Shown piece after piece: positions 1 to 9,349 of a DNA stretch of 64,000 bases. The position numbers and the translations under genes are program-made. The notes under the pieces were generated by a model. The model had not been told where the DNA came from and searched no databases. It worked only from the letters and a program-made list of their open reading frames with translations. Numbering within the stretch: position 1 is the first letter of the stretch; every line of letters starts with the position of its first letter. Source of the DNA: Falsiroseomonas bella (GTDB lineage Bacteria; Pseudomonadota; Alphaproteobacteria; Acetobacterales; Acetobacteraceae); assembly GCF_003173615.1 (NCBI RefSeq), contig NZ_QGNA01000004.1, positions 310,001 to 374,000 of the forward strand, written 5' to 3'.

Positions 1-274
1 TCACCGCGGTGGATCTGCGCCGGCGGCTCGGCCTGCCGTCGCGGGATGCCACGGCGAAGCCGATGAGCATCGTGGTCGAGCAGGGCGGCGAGCTCTATTC
101 CATGCTGGCCGATGCGGTGGGGGAGGTCGTGCCGCTGCTCGCGGCGGATCGCCAGCCCAACCCGCCAACGCTCGACCCCGCCTGGCGCGAGGTGTCGCGC
201 GGGGTGCACCGGCGCGACGGGCAGCTGCTGATCCTGCTGGATGTCGAGCGGCTGCTGGCGATCGGGGGCGGGCG

Positions 275-278
<4 letters not shown>
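1..278 (+). CDS. cheW: Chemotaxis coupling protein CheW, C-terminal part
   Basis: The gene enters from the left edge; the reading frame starts at base 3 and ends at a TGA at 276-278. The visible 91 residues begin with a TAVDLRRRLGLP stretch and continue with VEQGGELYSMLADAVGEVV, both typical of the CheW SH3-like fold that couples receptors to the CheA kinase. The end overlaps the start of cheY by four bases (ATGA), so it belongs to the cheW-cheY-cheB-cheR operon. The N-terminus and any cheA lie outside the window. A CheW-like domain at the end of a larger protein cannot be excluded. Confidence 0.85.
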
Positions 279-669
<391 letters not shown>

Positions 670-673
<4 letters not shown>

Positions 674-1767
674 GCGCCGCACTCGCCGCCGCGCCGGCGC
701 CGGCCATCTCCGGCGCGGTGCGGGTGATGCTGTGCGACGACAGCGCGGTGGCACGCGGCGCGCTCGCGCGCCTTCTGGGGCGCGATGCGGCGATCCGGGT
801 GGTGGCCCAGGCGCAGGACGGGCGGCAGGCGCTGGAGATGCTGGCGGCGATGCCGGCCGCGGCGCGGCCCGAGGTGATCCTGCTCGACCTCGAGATGCCG
901 GTGATGGACGGGCTGACGGCGCTGCCGCTGATCCTGCGCGCGGCGCCGGGCAGTTCGGTGATCGTGGCGAGCGCGCTGAGCCAGCGCGGCGCCGCGGCGA
1001 CCATGGCCGCGCTGCGCGCCGGCGCGGTGGACTACGTGCCGAAGCCGGCCGCCGCGCAGGGCGGCATGGCCGATCCCGCCTTCGGCGAGGAACTTCGGGC
1101 GAAGGTGCTGGGCTGGGCGCGGATGCGCCAGCGCGCGGCGCCGCGGCCAGTGCGGCCGGCCGCGACGGCGTCGGGCACGCTGCCGAAGCCGCAGGTGATC
1201 GCCATCGGCAGCTCCACCGGCGGGCCGCAGGCGCTGGCCGCGCTGGTGGGCGCGCTGACGCGGCCGCCGCCGGTGCCGGTGCTGGTGGTGCAGCACATGC
1301 CGGCCGGCTTCACGGCGCTGCTGGCTGATCATCTGGCGCGGCTGCGACGGCTGCCCTGCGCCGAGGCGCGTGACGGAGAGGCGCTGCTGCCGGGCCGGCT
1401 CTATCTGGCGCCGGGTGACCGGCATCTGCTGGCGAAGCCGGCCGCCGCGGGCCTGGTGGCGCAGTTGTCGGACGGAGCGCCCGAGAATTTCTGCCGGCCC
1501 GCGGTGGACCCGCTGCTGCGCAGCCTGGTCGCGGCCTGTGGCGGGCGGGTGGTGGCGGCGATCCTGACCGGGATGGGCCAGGACGGGCTGGCCGGCTGCC
1601 GCGCGCTGCGGGAGGCGGGCGGCGGCGTGCTCGCGCAGGACGAGGCTAGCTCGGTGGTGTGGGGCATGCCCGGCGCGGTGGCGCGCGCGGGACTGGCGGC
1701 GACGATTGCGCCGCCGGAAGAGATCGCGGCGCGACTGCTCGCCGCCTGCGGGGAGGGACGCGCGTGA
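670..1767 (+). CDS. cheB: Protein-glutamate methylesterase/glutaminase CheB
   Basis: Removes methyl groups from chemoreceptor glutamates during adaptation and is activated by phosphorylation. The 365 residues hold a receiver domain (about 17-130, acidic pair D23-D24, phosphorylation site D73 in LLDLEMP) and a C-terminal methylesterase domain (about 175-360). The catalytic triad is visible as S182 in GSSTGGP, H209 in VQHMP and D305 in TGMGQDG. Length and order match ordinary CheB. It is coupled by four-base overlaps to cheY and to cheR, its opposing enzyme. Confidence 0.95.
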
Positions 1768-2588
1768 CGGAGCCGGGCTTCGCCGAGATTGCCGCGCTGG
1801 TGCGCCGGCGCGCCGGCATCGTGCTGACCGAGGACAAGTCCTACCTGCTGGAGACGCGGCTCGGTCCCGTGCTGCAGCGCTTCGGCCTGGCGTCGCTGCG
1901 CGTGCTGGGGGAGAGGCTGCGCGCCGCGCCGGGCGAGGCGATGGAACGCGCCGTGGTCGAGGCGCTGACCACGCATGAATCGAGCTTCTTCCGCGACGGG
2001 CGCCCCTTCGAGCATCTGCGCGCATTGCTGCCGCGGCTGGCCGCGCGCAAGGCGCCGGGGGAGCGGGTGCGGGTGTGGTCGGCCGCCTGCTCGACGGGGC
2101 AGGAGCCGTATTCCATCGCGATGCTGGCGCATGAGACGCTTGGCGCCGGGGCGGCCCGCGCTGTCGAGATCCTCGGCACCGACATCTCGGGCGAGGTGCT
2201 GGCGCGTGCGCGCGAAGCCGCCTTCAGCCAGTTCGAGGTGCAGCGCGGCCTGCCGATCCGCGCGCTGATGACGCATTTCGCGCAGGAGGGCGCGCGCTGG
2301 CGGCTGAAGCCCGAGCTGCGCGGCATCGTGCGGTTCGAGGAGCGCAACCTGATGGCCGATTGCGGCGCGCTCGGGCGGTTCGACGTGATCTTCTGCCGCA
2401 ACGTGCTGATCTACTTCGACAGCCCGACCAAGACGCGCGTGATGGAGATGCTGGCGCGCATGCTGGCGCCGGAGGGCGTGCTGTATCTCGGCGCCGCGGA
2501 GACGGTGGTGGGACTGACCACGCGCCTCGCGCCGCTGCCGGGCGAACGCGGGGTCTATGGCGTGTCAGCGCAGCGGGCGGCAGCCTGA
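1764..2588 (+). CDS. cheR: Chemoreceptor glutamate methyltransferase CheR
   Basis: SAM-dependent methylation of receptor glutamates, the counterpart of CheB. The GTG at 1764 is chosen because it overlaps the cheB stop (GTGA) and gives a normal 274-residue protein; the frame is open further upstream but that part reads as cheB shadow. Visible motifs are TTHESSFFRD near residue 70, the SAM-binding VWSAACSTGQEPYSIA and DVIFCRNVLIYFD. It closes the visible chemotaxis operon. No pentapeptide receptor-binding tail or TPR domain is present. Confidence 0.93.
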   Translation: MTEPGFAEIAALVRRRAGIVLTEDKSYLLETRLGPVLQRFGLASLRVLGERLRAAPGEAMERAVVEALTTHESSFFRDGRPFEHLRALLPRLAARKAPGERVRVWSAACSTGQEPYSIAMLAHETLGAGAARAVEILGTDISGEVLARAREAAFSQFEVQRGLPIRALMTHFAQEGARWRLKPELRGIVRFEERNLMADCGALGRFDVIFCRNVLIYFDSPTKTRVMEMLARMLAPEGVLYLGAAETVVGLTTRLAPLPGERGVYGVSAQRAAA

Positions 2589-2629
2589 CCCGCGATGACA
2601 GCGCGGCCGGCGGCTGCCATCCTGGCCGC

Positions 2630-3256
2630 ATGGACGCGCTGACCGAGGATCCCTTCGCGATCGCCACGCCGGAAGCGCTGGACGCGATCTATGGCATGCC
2701 GAGCGCGCTGGCGCAGGGCAAGGTGGGCGACCGGATCGGGCCGGCGACGCGCGGCTTCATCGCGGCGAGCCCGTTCTGCCTGCTGGCGACGATCGGTCCC
2801 GCCGGGCCTCACATCACGCCGCGCGGCGACGCGCCCGGCTTCGTCGCGGTGGCGGATGACCGCACGCTGGTGCTGCCGGATCGGCGCGGCAACAACCGGC
2901 TGGATGCTCTGCGCGACATCCTGCACGATCCCCGCGTCTCGCTGCTGTTCCTGGTGCCCGGCGCGATGGAGGCGCTGCGGGTGCATGGGCGGGCGCGGAT
3001 CACGACCGATCCGGCGCTGCGCGCGCGCCATGCCGCGCAGGGCAGGGAGCCCGCGACGCTGCTGGTCGTGACGGTGGAGAGCCTGTTCATGCAGTGCGGC
3101 AAGGCGCCGATCCGCTCCCGCCTGTGGGAGGATCGCGCCCGGCCCGAGGGGCTGCCGACGATGGGCGCGCTGATTGCCGAGCACAGCGCCGGCGCGGCGG
3201 AGGCCGGTGCGGTGGATGCTGGCCTGCCGGAAAGCTACCGGACACGGCTGTACTGA
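2630..3256 (+). CDS. PPOX-class (pyridoxamine-phosphate-oxidase-like) FMN flavoprotein
   Basis: 208 residues with the split-barrel FMN-binding fold of the PPOX family. The stretch FCLLATIGPAGPHITPRGD, then LVLPDRRGNNRLDALRDIL and a MEALRVHGRARIT strand, is characteristic of the general-stress or MSMEG_1061-like subgroup rather than of PdxH. The start at 2630 is the first ATG that precedes the conserved region; the ribosome binding site is weak. The substrate is unknown. It lies 41 bases after cheR on the same strand but is probably not functionally linked to chemotaxis. Confidence 0.75.
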   Translation: MDALTEDPFAIATPEALDAIYGMPSALAQGKVGDRIGPATRGFIAASPFCLLATIGPAGPHITPRGDAPGFVAVADDRTLVLPDRRGNNRLDALRDILHDPRVSLLFLVPGAMEALRVHGRARITTDPALRARHAAQGREPATLLVVTVESLFMQCGKAPIRSRLWEDRARPEGLPTMGALIAEHSAGAAEAGAVDAGLPESYRTRLY

Positions 3257-3281
3257 GCCTGCTGGACCGACCCGGCCGCGT

Positions 3282-3309
3282 CGCGCCGCCGGGGTGGCAG
3301 CGCGGCGCG
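3282..3309. terminator. Possible bidirectional terminator hairpin between convergent genes
   Basis: CGCGCCGC at 3282-3289 pairs with GCGGCGCG at 3302-3309 around a 12-base loop. It sits between the stop of the PPOX gene and the stop of ctrA, where two transcripts converge. There is no T-tract, and in DNA this GC-rich an 8-bp stem can occur by chance, so the call is weak. Confidence 0.3.
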
Positions 3310-3319
3310 GCGGAAGCGG

Positions 3320-4048
<729 letters not shown>

Positions 4049-4114
4049 CGGTGGCACTCCCACATCCCACGCGTGCAGTGATACCATCTGCAGGCCGGAA
4101 GGGAAGCCATTTTT

Positions 4115-4130
4115 TTAAGAAAAAAGCTAA
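4115..4130. promoter_or_regulatory. AT-rich ctrA-fliI divergent promoter region with imperfect CtrA box
   Basis: The 114 bases between ctrA and fliI are far more AT-rich than anything nearby. TTAA at 4115-4118 is followed after eight bases by CTAA at 4127-4130 (TTAG-N8-TTAA on the other strand). The CtrA consensus is TTAA-N7-TTAA, so this matches one half-site exactly, with spacing off by one. A GACTC (GANTC-type methylation site) lies at 4165-4169, just inside fliI. Confidence 0.4.
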
Positions 4131-4162
4131 TCCGAAGGTAAATACGTCGCAAAAATAGGACA

Positions 4163-5521
4163 ATGACTCGTCAATCAATACCATGCTCAATCCGAACAAG
4201 GGCGTCCCTCGCGCAGGCCATGCTCGCGCAGGTTGAGGCGTCCGCATCGCGCGGGCAGCTCGGCGCGGCCGGCCCGCGCGGCCTCGAGATCGCCGGCCTG
4301 CGCCCGCCGCCGGCGCCGGGCGAGCGAGTCGCGGTGCTCTCCGCGGGCCCGCCCCTGCTCGCCGAGATCGTCGCGACGCGGCCCGAGGCGCAGCAGGCGC
4401 TGCCGCTCGGCCCTGCCGGCGGCGCGCGCGCCGGCCAGGCGGTCAGGCTGCTCGGCCCGGCGCGCCTCGATGTGAGCGAAGGGTGGCTCGGGCGAGTCCT
4501 GGATCCGCTCGGCGCGCCGCTGGATGGGCGCGGGGCGCTGCCGCGCGGCGGCCGCCCGCGCCCGCTGCAGGCCGATCCGCCGCCGCCGGGGCTGCGCGCA
4601 CGGCTCGGTCCGCGCATCGGGCTCGGCGTGCGGGCGCTCGACCTGTTCTGCGCGATGCGGGAGGGGCAGCGCCTTGGCCTCTTCGCCGCCTCTGGCATCG
4701 GCAAGTCCACGCTGCTGGCGATGCTGGCCGGCGCGCCGGGCTTCGACGTGGTGGTGCTCGGCCTGGTCGGCGAGCGCGGGCGCGAGCTGCGCGAATTCCT
4801 CGAGGACGACCTCGGGCCGGAGCGGCTGGCGCGCAGCGTGGTGGTCTGCGCCACCTCCGACGCTGCGGCGCCGCTGCGGCGGGAAGCGGCGCTGGCCGCC
4901 ATGACCGTCGCCGAGCATTTTCGCGATGCCGGCCAGCGGGTGCTGCTGCTGCTCGACAGCGTCACGCGCTTCGCCCTCGCCTGCCGCGAGATCGGGCTGG
5001 CTGCCGGAGAGCCGCCGGCGACGCGCGGCTTCCCGCCGGGCGTCTTCGCCGAGCTGCCGCGCCTGCTGGAGCGTGCCGGGCCCGGGGCGGAGGGCTGCGG
5101 GGGTTCGATCACGCTGCTGGCCACCGTGCTGGTCGAGGGCGATGACCATGACGAGCCGGTCGCGGACGCGGTGCGCGGCATCCTGGATGGCCATGTCGTG
5201 CTCGATCGCGCAATCGCCGAGCGTGGCCGCTATCCGGCGGTGGATGTGCTGCGCAGCCTCTCGCGCACGATGCCGGGCTGCCTCGATCCCGCGCAGCGGG
5301 AGCTGGTCGCGCGGGCGCGCGCGGTGCTTGCGCTGCAGCAGGAGATGGCGGAGCTGGTTCGGCTCGGCGCCTATCGCGCCGGGACGGATGCGGCCGTGGA
5401 CACGGCGCTGCGGATTGCGCCGCGCATCGAGGCGCTGCTGCGCCAGGGAAGGGGCGAGGCGACGCCGCAGGACGCGGCCTTCGCGCAGCTCGCGGAGGCG
5501 CTGGCCGATGCCGGCGCGTGA
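4163..5521 (+). CDS. fliI: Flagellar export ATPase FliI
   Basis: The ATPase of the flagellar type III export apparatus, related to F1-ATPase beta. It has 452 residues, close to family size. The P-loop ASGIGKST carries Walker lysine K181; LVGERGRELREF, VLLLLDSVTRFA and the SITLLATVLVEGDD stretch with later RGRYPAVDVL are all FliI hallmarks. The ATG at 4163 has AGGA only two bases away, so the true start could be the ATG at 4219. It overlaps fliJ by 14 bases. The N-terminal domain is alanine- and proline-rich and poorly conserved. Confidence 0.92.
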   Translation: MTRQSIPCSIRTRASLAQAMLAQVEASASRGQLGAAGPRGLEIAGLRPPPAPGERVAVLSAGPPLLAEIVATRPEAQQALPLGPAGGARAGQAVRLLGPARLDVSEGWLGRVLDPLGAPLDGRGALPRGGRPRPLQADPPPPGLRARLGPRIGLGVRALDLFCAMREGQRLGLFAASGIGKSTLLAMLAGAPGFDVVVLGLVGERGRELREFLEDDLGPERLARSVVVCATSDAAAPLRREAALAAMTVAEHFRDAGQRVLLLLDSVTRFALACREIGLAAGEPPATRGFPPGVFAELPRLLERAGPGAEGCGGSITLLATVLVEGDDHDEPVADAVRGILDGHVVLDRAIAERGRYPAVDVLRSLSRTMPGCLDPAQRELVARARAVLALQQEMAELVRLGAYRAGTDAAVDTALRIAPRIEALLRQGRGEATPQDAAFAQLAEALADAGA

Positions 5522-5900
5522 TCCCCTCGCGGTGCTGGCGCGGCTCCGGCGGCTGGAAGTGGCCGGGGCGCGGCGGGTTATGGCGGCGCGACAGTCGGAT
5601 CTGGCCGCCGCATCGGCGGGGGAGGCGGCCGCGCGCGATGCCGTTGCGGCAGAGCTGTCCGGGGCGCCCGCCGACTACGCCGCTTTCCTGCCGCGGGCGC
5701 GCGCGGCGCGCGACGATGCCGTGGCGGCGACGGCGCGCGCCGAGGCCGCCGCCGAACTCGCGCGTGCGGAGCTCGTGGGCGCCCGCGTCCAGGCGCGCGT
5801 CGTGGAGGCGCTGATGGCGCGCCGTGCGGACGCGGCGCGCGCGGAGGCGGAGCGGCGCGACCAGGCGCGGCTGGACGATTGGCGCCCCGCCGCGCCCTGA
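5508..5900 (+). CDS. fliJ: FliJ-like flagellar export chaperone
   Basis: 130 residues of almost entirely helical, alanine- and arginine-rich sequence beginning MPARDPLAVLARLRRLEV, consistent with the coiled-coil FliJ that docks onto the FliI hexamer. The ATG lies inside the end of fliI (14-base overlap), the usual fliI-fliJ order. Sequence conservation of FliJ is low, so the call rests on position, length and coiled-coil character. High alanine content alone could produce a similar pattern by chance. Confidence 0.7.
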   Translation: MPARDPLAVLARLRRLEVAGARRVMAARQSDLAAASAGEAAARDAVAAELSGAPADYAAFLPRARAARDDAVAATARAEAAAELARAELVGARVQARVVEALMARRADAARAEAERRDQARLDDWRPAAP

Positions 5901-5904
5901 GCGG

Positions 5905-7014
5905 CTATTCGGCCGCCGGGTTCAGCACGCCGCGGCGGATCTGGTCGAGCTCGATGCTCTCGAACAGGGCGCGGAAATTGCCTTCGCCGAAGCCCTGGTC
6001 GCCCTTGCGCTGGATCAGCTCGAAGAAGATCGGGCCGATCACCGTGCCGGTGAAGATCTGCAGCAGCCGCCCGCCCTCCGGCGTCGGCGCGCCATCGGTC
6101 AGGATGCGGTTCTTCGCGAGACGCGCGACTTCCTCCGGCGCGAGGTCCGGCATGCGCTTCGGCAGCAGCTCGTAGTAGGTGTCGGGCGTGTCCATGAACG
6201 CCACGCCCGAGGCGCGCATCGCCTCCACACTCGCAAAAATGTCGGTGGTCCCGAGGGCGACGTGCTGGATGCCCTCGCCGCGATAGGCGCGCAAATACTC
6301 CTCGATCTGGCTCTTGTCGTCGCTGCTCTCGTTGATCGGGATGCGGATCTGGCCGCAGGGCGAGGTCAGCGCGCGGGACTTAAGGCCGGTGAGCTTCCCT
6401 TCGATGTCGAAGTAGCGGATCTCGCGGAAGTTGAAGAGCTTCTCGTAGAACTGCCACCACACATCCATCCGGCCGCGATGCACGTTGTGCGTCAGGTGGT
6501 CGATCACGGTCAGGCCATTGCCCGTGGGCTTCGGGTCGCGCACGCCCGTCCAGCGGAAGTCCACGTCGTAGATGCTGCCGTTCTCGCCGTAGCGGTCCAC
6601 GAAGTAGAGCAGGCTGCCGCCGATGCCCTCGATCGCCGGTATGTTCAGCTCCATCGGGCCGACCCGGCCGGTGACCGGCTTTGCGCCGAGGGCGATGGCG
6701 CGATTGTAGGCCTGCGCGGCATCGGCCACGCGGAACGCCATGGCGCAGGCGGAGGGGCCGTGCACGCGCTGGAAGGACTGCGCGAAGCTCTCGGGCTCGG
6801 CGTTCAGGATGAAGTTGATGTCGCCCTGGCGCCACAGCGTCACGCGCTTGGAGCGGTGCTGCGCGACCGCGGCGAAGCCGAGCTGGGTGAACAGCGATTC
6901 GAGATAGGGGATGTCGGGGCCGGTGAACTCGACGAATTCGAATCCGTCGGTGCCCATCGGGTTGATGTCGCTGATGGTGCCGGCGACGGCAGTGCGGTCG
7001 GGCGGGATGTCCAT
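5905..7014 (-). CDS. hppD: 4-hydroxyphenylpyruvate dioxygenase
   Basis: Converts 4-hydroxyphenylpyruvate to homogentisate in tyrosine breakdown. The 369 residues contain two vicinal-oxygen-chelate halves. The iron ligands are H173 (DHLTHNVH), H251 (IQHVAL) and E332 (FFELIQRKG), and the C-terminal GFGEGNFRALFESIE motif is diagnostic. The start at 7014 is preceded by AGGAAGGA at good spacing; the frame stays open to 7104 but that extension is not conserved. No homogentisate dioxygenase is in the window. The neighbouring divergent Lrp-type regulator is a plausible controller. Confidence 0.95.
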   Translation of the reverse strand: MDIPPDRTAVAGTISDINPMGTDGFEFVEFTGPDIPYLESLFTQLGFAAVAQHRSKRVTLWRQGDINFILNAEPESFAQSFQRVHGPSACAMAFRVADAAQAYNRAIALGAKPVTGRVGPMELNIPAIEGIGGSLLYFVDRYGENGSIYDVDFRWTGVRDPKPTGNGLTVIDHLTHNVHRGRMDVWWQFYEKLFNFREIRYFDIEGKLTGLKSRALTSPCGQIRIPINESSDDKSQIEEYLRAYRGEGIQHVALGTTDIFASVEAMRASGVAFMDTPDTYYELLPKRMPDLAPEEVARLAKNRILTDGAPTPEGGRLLQIFTGTVIGPIFFELIQRKGDQGFGEGNFRALFESIELDQIRRGVLNPAAE

Positions 7015-7087
7015 GGACGCGTTCCTTCCTGCGGCAGGAGGAGGAGTAGCGCGGCTGCCGGAGCGAGTTTCGGCAATCTTCACGCTT

Positions 7088-7109
7088 TTCCTGGCTGACA
7101 GCACAGGAA
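7088..7109. promoter_or_regulatory. Inverted repeat between hppD and the Lrp gene
   Basis: TTCCTG at 7088-7093 and CAGGAA at 7104-7109 form an inverted repeat with ten bases between the arms. It lies 16 bases upstream of the Lrp-type start and 74 bases upstream of hppD. Position and symmetry suit a binding site for the Lrp protein, but Lrp sites are degenerate and this remains a guess. Confidence 0.35.
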
Positions 7110-7125
7110 TTCGCTAAGAAAGATC

Positions 7126-7605
7126 ATGTCCAAGGCAAATTCCGCTCCGGAACTGGATGCCGCCGACCGGCGCATCCTGCGCGTCCTGCAGCGCGACGGC
7201 CGCATCGCGGTGACGCAGCTTGCGGAGGAGGTCGGACTCTCGGCCACACCCTGCCTGCGGCGCATCCGGCGGCTGGAGGAGGCGGGCGTGATCGCCCGCT
7301 ACGCCGCGCTGGTGGACCCGAAGCGCGTGGGCCTGCCGATCCAGGCCTTCGTGCAGGTGGCGCTGTCGTCGCATGCCGAGGAGGTGGCGGAGGCCTTCCA
7401 CAAGGCGATCGCCGCGCGGGAGGAGGTGCTGGCCGCCTGGGCGATGAGCGGCGACATGGACTACCTGCTGCATGTCGTCGCGGCGGATTTCGACGCCTAT
7501 GCGGAGTTCGCGCTGAAGGCGTTGCTGCGCATGCCCGGCGTGAAGGAGACGCGGAGCAGCTTCGTGCTGACGGCGCTCAAGCCGCCGGGCGCGGTGCCGG
7601 TGTAA
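7126..7605 (+). CDS. Lrp/AsnC family transcriptional regulator
   Basis: 159 residues: an N-terminal winged helix-turn-helix (LDAADRRILRVLQRDGRI, then LAEEVGLSATPCLRRIRRLEEAGVI) and a C-terminal RAM ligand-binding domain (about 80-150, with AAWAMSGDMDYLLHVVA and MPGVKETRSSFVL). Such proteins sense amino acids and often control the divergent gene, here hppD of aromatic amino acid catabolism. The ATG at 7126 gives the standard N-terminus; the ribosome site is weak (AAAGA). Confidence 0.9.
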   Translation: MSKANSAPELDAADRRILRVLQRDGRIAVTQLAEEVGLSATPCLRRIRRLEEAGVIARYAALVDPKRVGLPIQAFVQVALSSHAEEVAEAFHKAIAAREEVLAAWAMSGDMDYLLHVVAADFDAYAEFALKALLRMPGVKETRSSFVLTALKPPGAVPV

Positions 7606-7655
7606 CCACCCGCCGATCCGCGGCGAATGTGAGAGCTTCGGACGGAAGGGGCGCG

Positions 7656-8126
7656 ATGCGGGACCAGGAGGAGGGCGTGCGGCCCGTCGTGACGGGCGAT
7701 CTTCCCGCGCTGCGCGCGGTGATCGCCGCGACCGGACTGTTTCCGGCCGAGATGCTGGAGGGCATGGCTGCCCCGTTCCTGGCCGGCGAGGCGGAGGAGG
7801 TGTGGCTGACCGCGGCCGGCGGCGCCGCGGTCGCCTATGTGGCGCCGGAGCGGATGACGCAGGGAAGCTGGAACCTTCTGCTGATCGCCGTGCATCCGGG
7901 CCACCAGCGGCGCGGTCTCGGCGCCGCGCTCGTCGCGGCGGTGGAGGCCGAGGTCATCGCGCGGGGCGGCCGCCTGCTGCTGGTCGAGACGTCGAGCCTG
8001 CCGGACTTCGACGGCACGCGCGCCTTCTATCGGCGGCAGGGATACGAGCAGGAGGCGCGGATCCGCGACTTCTACCAGGCCGGCGAGGACAAGGTCGTCT
8101 TCCGCAAGCTGCTGCGCGCGGACTGA
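7656..8126 (+). CDS. GNAT family N-acetyltransferase
   Basis: 156 residues with the GNAT fold. The acetyl-CoA-binding motif is clear: LLLIAVHPGHQRRGLGAALVAA, followed by LLVETSSLPDFDGTRAFYRRQGY. The start at 7656 is preferred over the GTG at 7629 because a GGAAGGGG site precedes it. The acceptor substrate is unknown. It stands alone, followed by a gene on the other strand. Confidence 0.85.
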   Translation: MRDQEEGVRPVVTGDLPALRAVIAATGLFPAEMLEGMAAPFLAGEAEEVWLTAAGGAAVAYVAPERMTQGSWNLLLIAVHPGHQRRGLGAALVAAVEAEVIARGGRLLLVETSSLPDFDGTRAFYRRQGYEQEARIRDFYQAGEDKVVFRKLLRAD

Positions 8127-8132
8127 TCGCCC

Positions 8133-9308
8133 TCAGGCATTCCGCGCCAGCACGCCCCGCGCCGCCGCCACCCCCGTCGCGAAGCAGGCCTGCAGCAGGT
8201 AGCCGCCGGTCGGCGCTTCCCAGTCCAGCATTTCGCCGGCGGCGAAGATTCCGGGGTGTCTGCGCAGCATGAAGCGGTCGTCGAACTCGGACCAGGCGAT
8301 GCCGCCGGCAGAGGAGATGGCGCGCTGGAGGCCGGCCATGCCACGTGTCGTCAGCGGCAGCGCCTTGACCAGCGTGGCGAGGTCCTCGCTTGCGCCGGCA
8401 TGCCGCGCCTCGTGGATCAGCGCGATGGCGACGGGCGGCAAGGCCAGGGCCTTGCGCAGCGCGGTGCTGACCGTCTCCCCGCGGCCGCGCGTGGCGAGCT
8501 TCGCGCGCACTGCCTCCATCGTCATGTCGGGGCGCAGGTCCAGCGTGAGGAGCGCTTCGCCGTCCCGTGCGATGGCCTCGCGGATCGGGGCGGAGAGCGC
8601 ATAGACCGCGCCGCCTTCGAGGCCACTTGCGGTCAGCATCGCCTCGCCGCGGATCGTCGTGTCCTGATGCGTGATCGCGATGCGCTTCAGCGGCGTGCCA
8701 GCCAGCCGCGCGAGCTTGTCCGACCAGGGGAGGACCACGCCGGCATTGGTGGGCGCGAAGGGCGTGATCGAAACATCCGGCAGCAGCGCAGTCCAGCCGC
8801 CATCGGAGCCGAGCCGCGGCCAGGAGGCGCCGCCGCAGGCGAGCAGCACGGCATCGGCCGGCTGCACCGTCTCGCCCTCCGGCGTGCCGAAGCGGAGCGG
8901 CGAGAGTCCGATGCAGCGGTGCCGCGTGCGGATCTCCACGCCGAGGGTGGCGAGCCGTCGCAGCCAGGCGCGCAGCAGCGGCGAGGCCTTCAGCGGCTTG
9001 GGGAAGACACGGCCCGAACTGCCGACGAAAGTCTCGATGCCGAGGCCCTCGCACCAGGCGATCAGCGCCGAAGGAGGGAAGGCGCGCACCGCGTCCAGCA
9101 GCAGCGGCGCCTGCGGACGGTAGCGCGCGAGGAAGGCGTCCAGCGGCTCGGAATGCGTCAGGTTGAGCCCGCCACGCCCCGCCATCAGGAATTTGCGGGC
9201 CGCCGAGGGCATGGACTCGAACACGGTTACCGCGCAGCCCGCCTGCGCAAGGATTTCGGCGGCGATCAGCCCGGCGGGGCCTGCGCCGATGACGGCAATA
9301 TGGGGCAT
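8133..9308 (-). CDS. TIGR03862-type FAD-dependent oxidoreductase (HI0933-like)
   Basis: 391 residues beginning with the dinucleotide-binding motif IAVIGAGPAGLIAAEILA. The conserved RKFLMAGRGGLNLTHSE, VGSSGRVFPKPLKASPLL, LLACGGASWPRLGSDGGW and near the end FMLRRHPGIFAAGEMLDWEAPTGGYLLQ are the signature of the HI0933/TIGR03862 flavoprotein family. The physiological reaction of this family is not established. It is monocistronic, divergent from the epimerase gene across 41 bases. Confidence 0.85.
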   Translation of the reverse strand: MPHIAVIGAGPAGLIAAEILAQAGCAVTVFESMPSAARKFLMAGRGGLNLTHSEPLDAFLARYRPQAPLLLDAVRAFPPSALIAWCEGLGIETFVGSSGRVFPKPLKASPLLRAWLRRLATLGVEIRTRHRCIGLSPLRFGTPEGETVQPADAVLLACGGASWPRLGSDGGWTALLPDVSITPFAPTNAGVVLPWSDKLARLAGTPLKRIAITHQDTTIRGEAMLTASGLEGGAVYALSAPIREAIARDGEALLTLDLRPDMTMEAVRAKLATRGRGETVSTALRKALALPPVAIALIHEARHAGASEDLATLVKALPLTTRGMAGLQRAISSAGGIAWSEFDDRFMLRRHPGIFAAGEMLDWEAPTGGYLLQACFATGVAAARGVLARNA

Positions 9309-9349
9309 GGCGGCTTTCTGCGCCCGCCCGGCCGCGATATCCAGACGGC

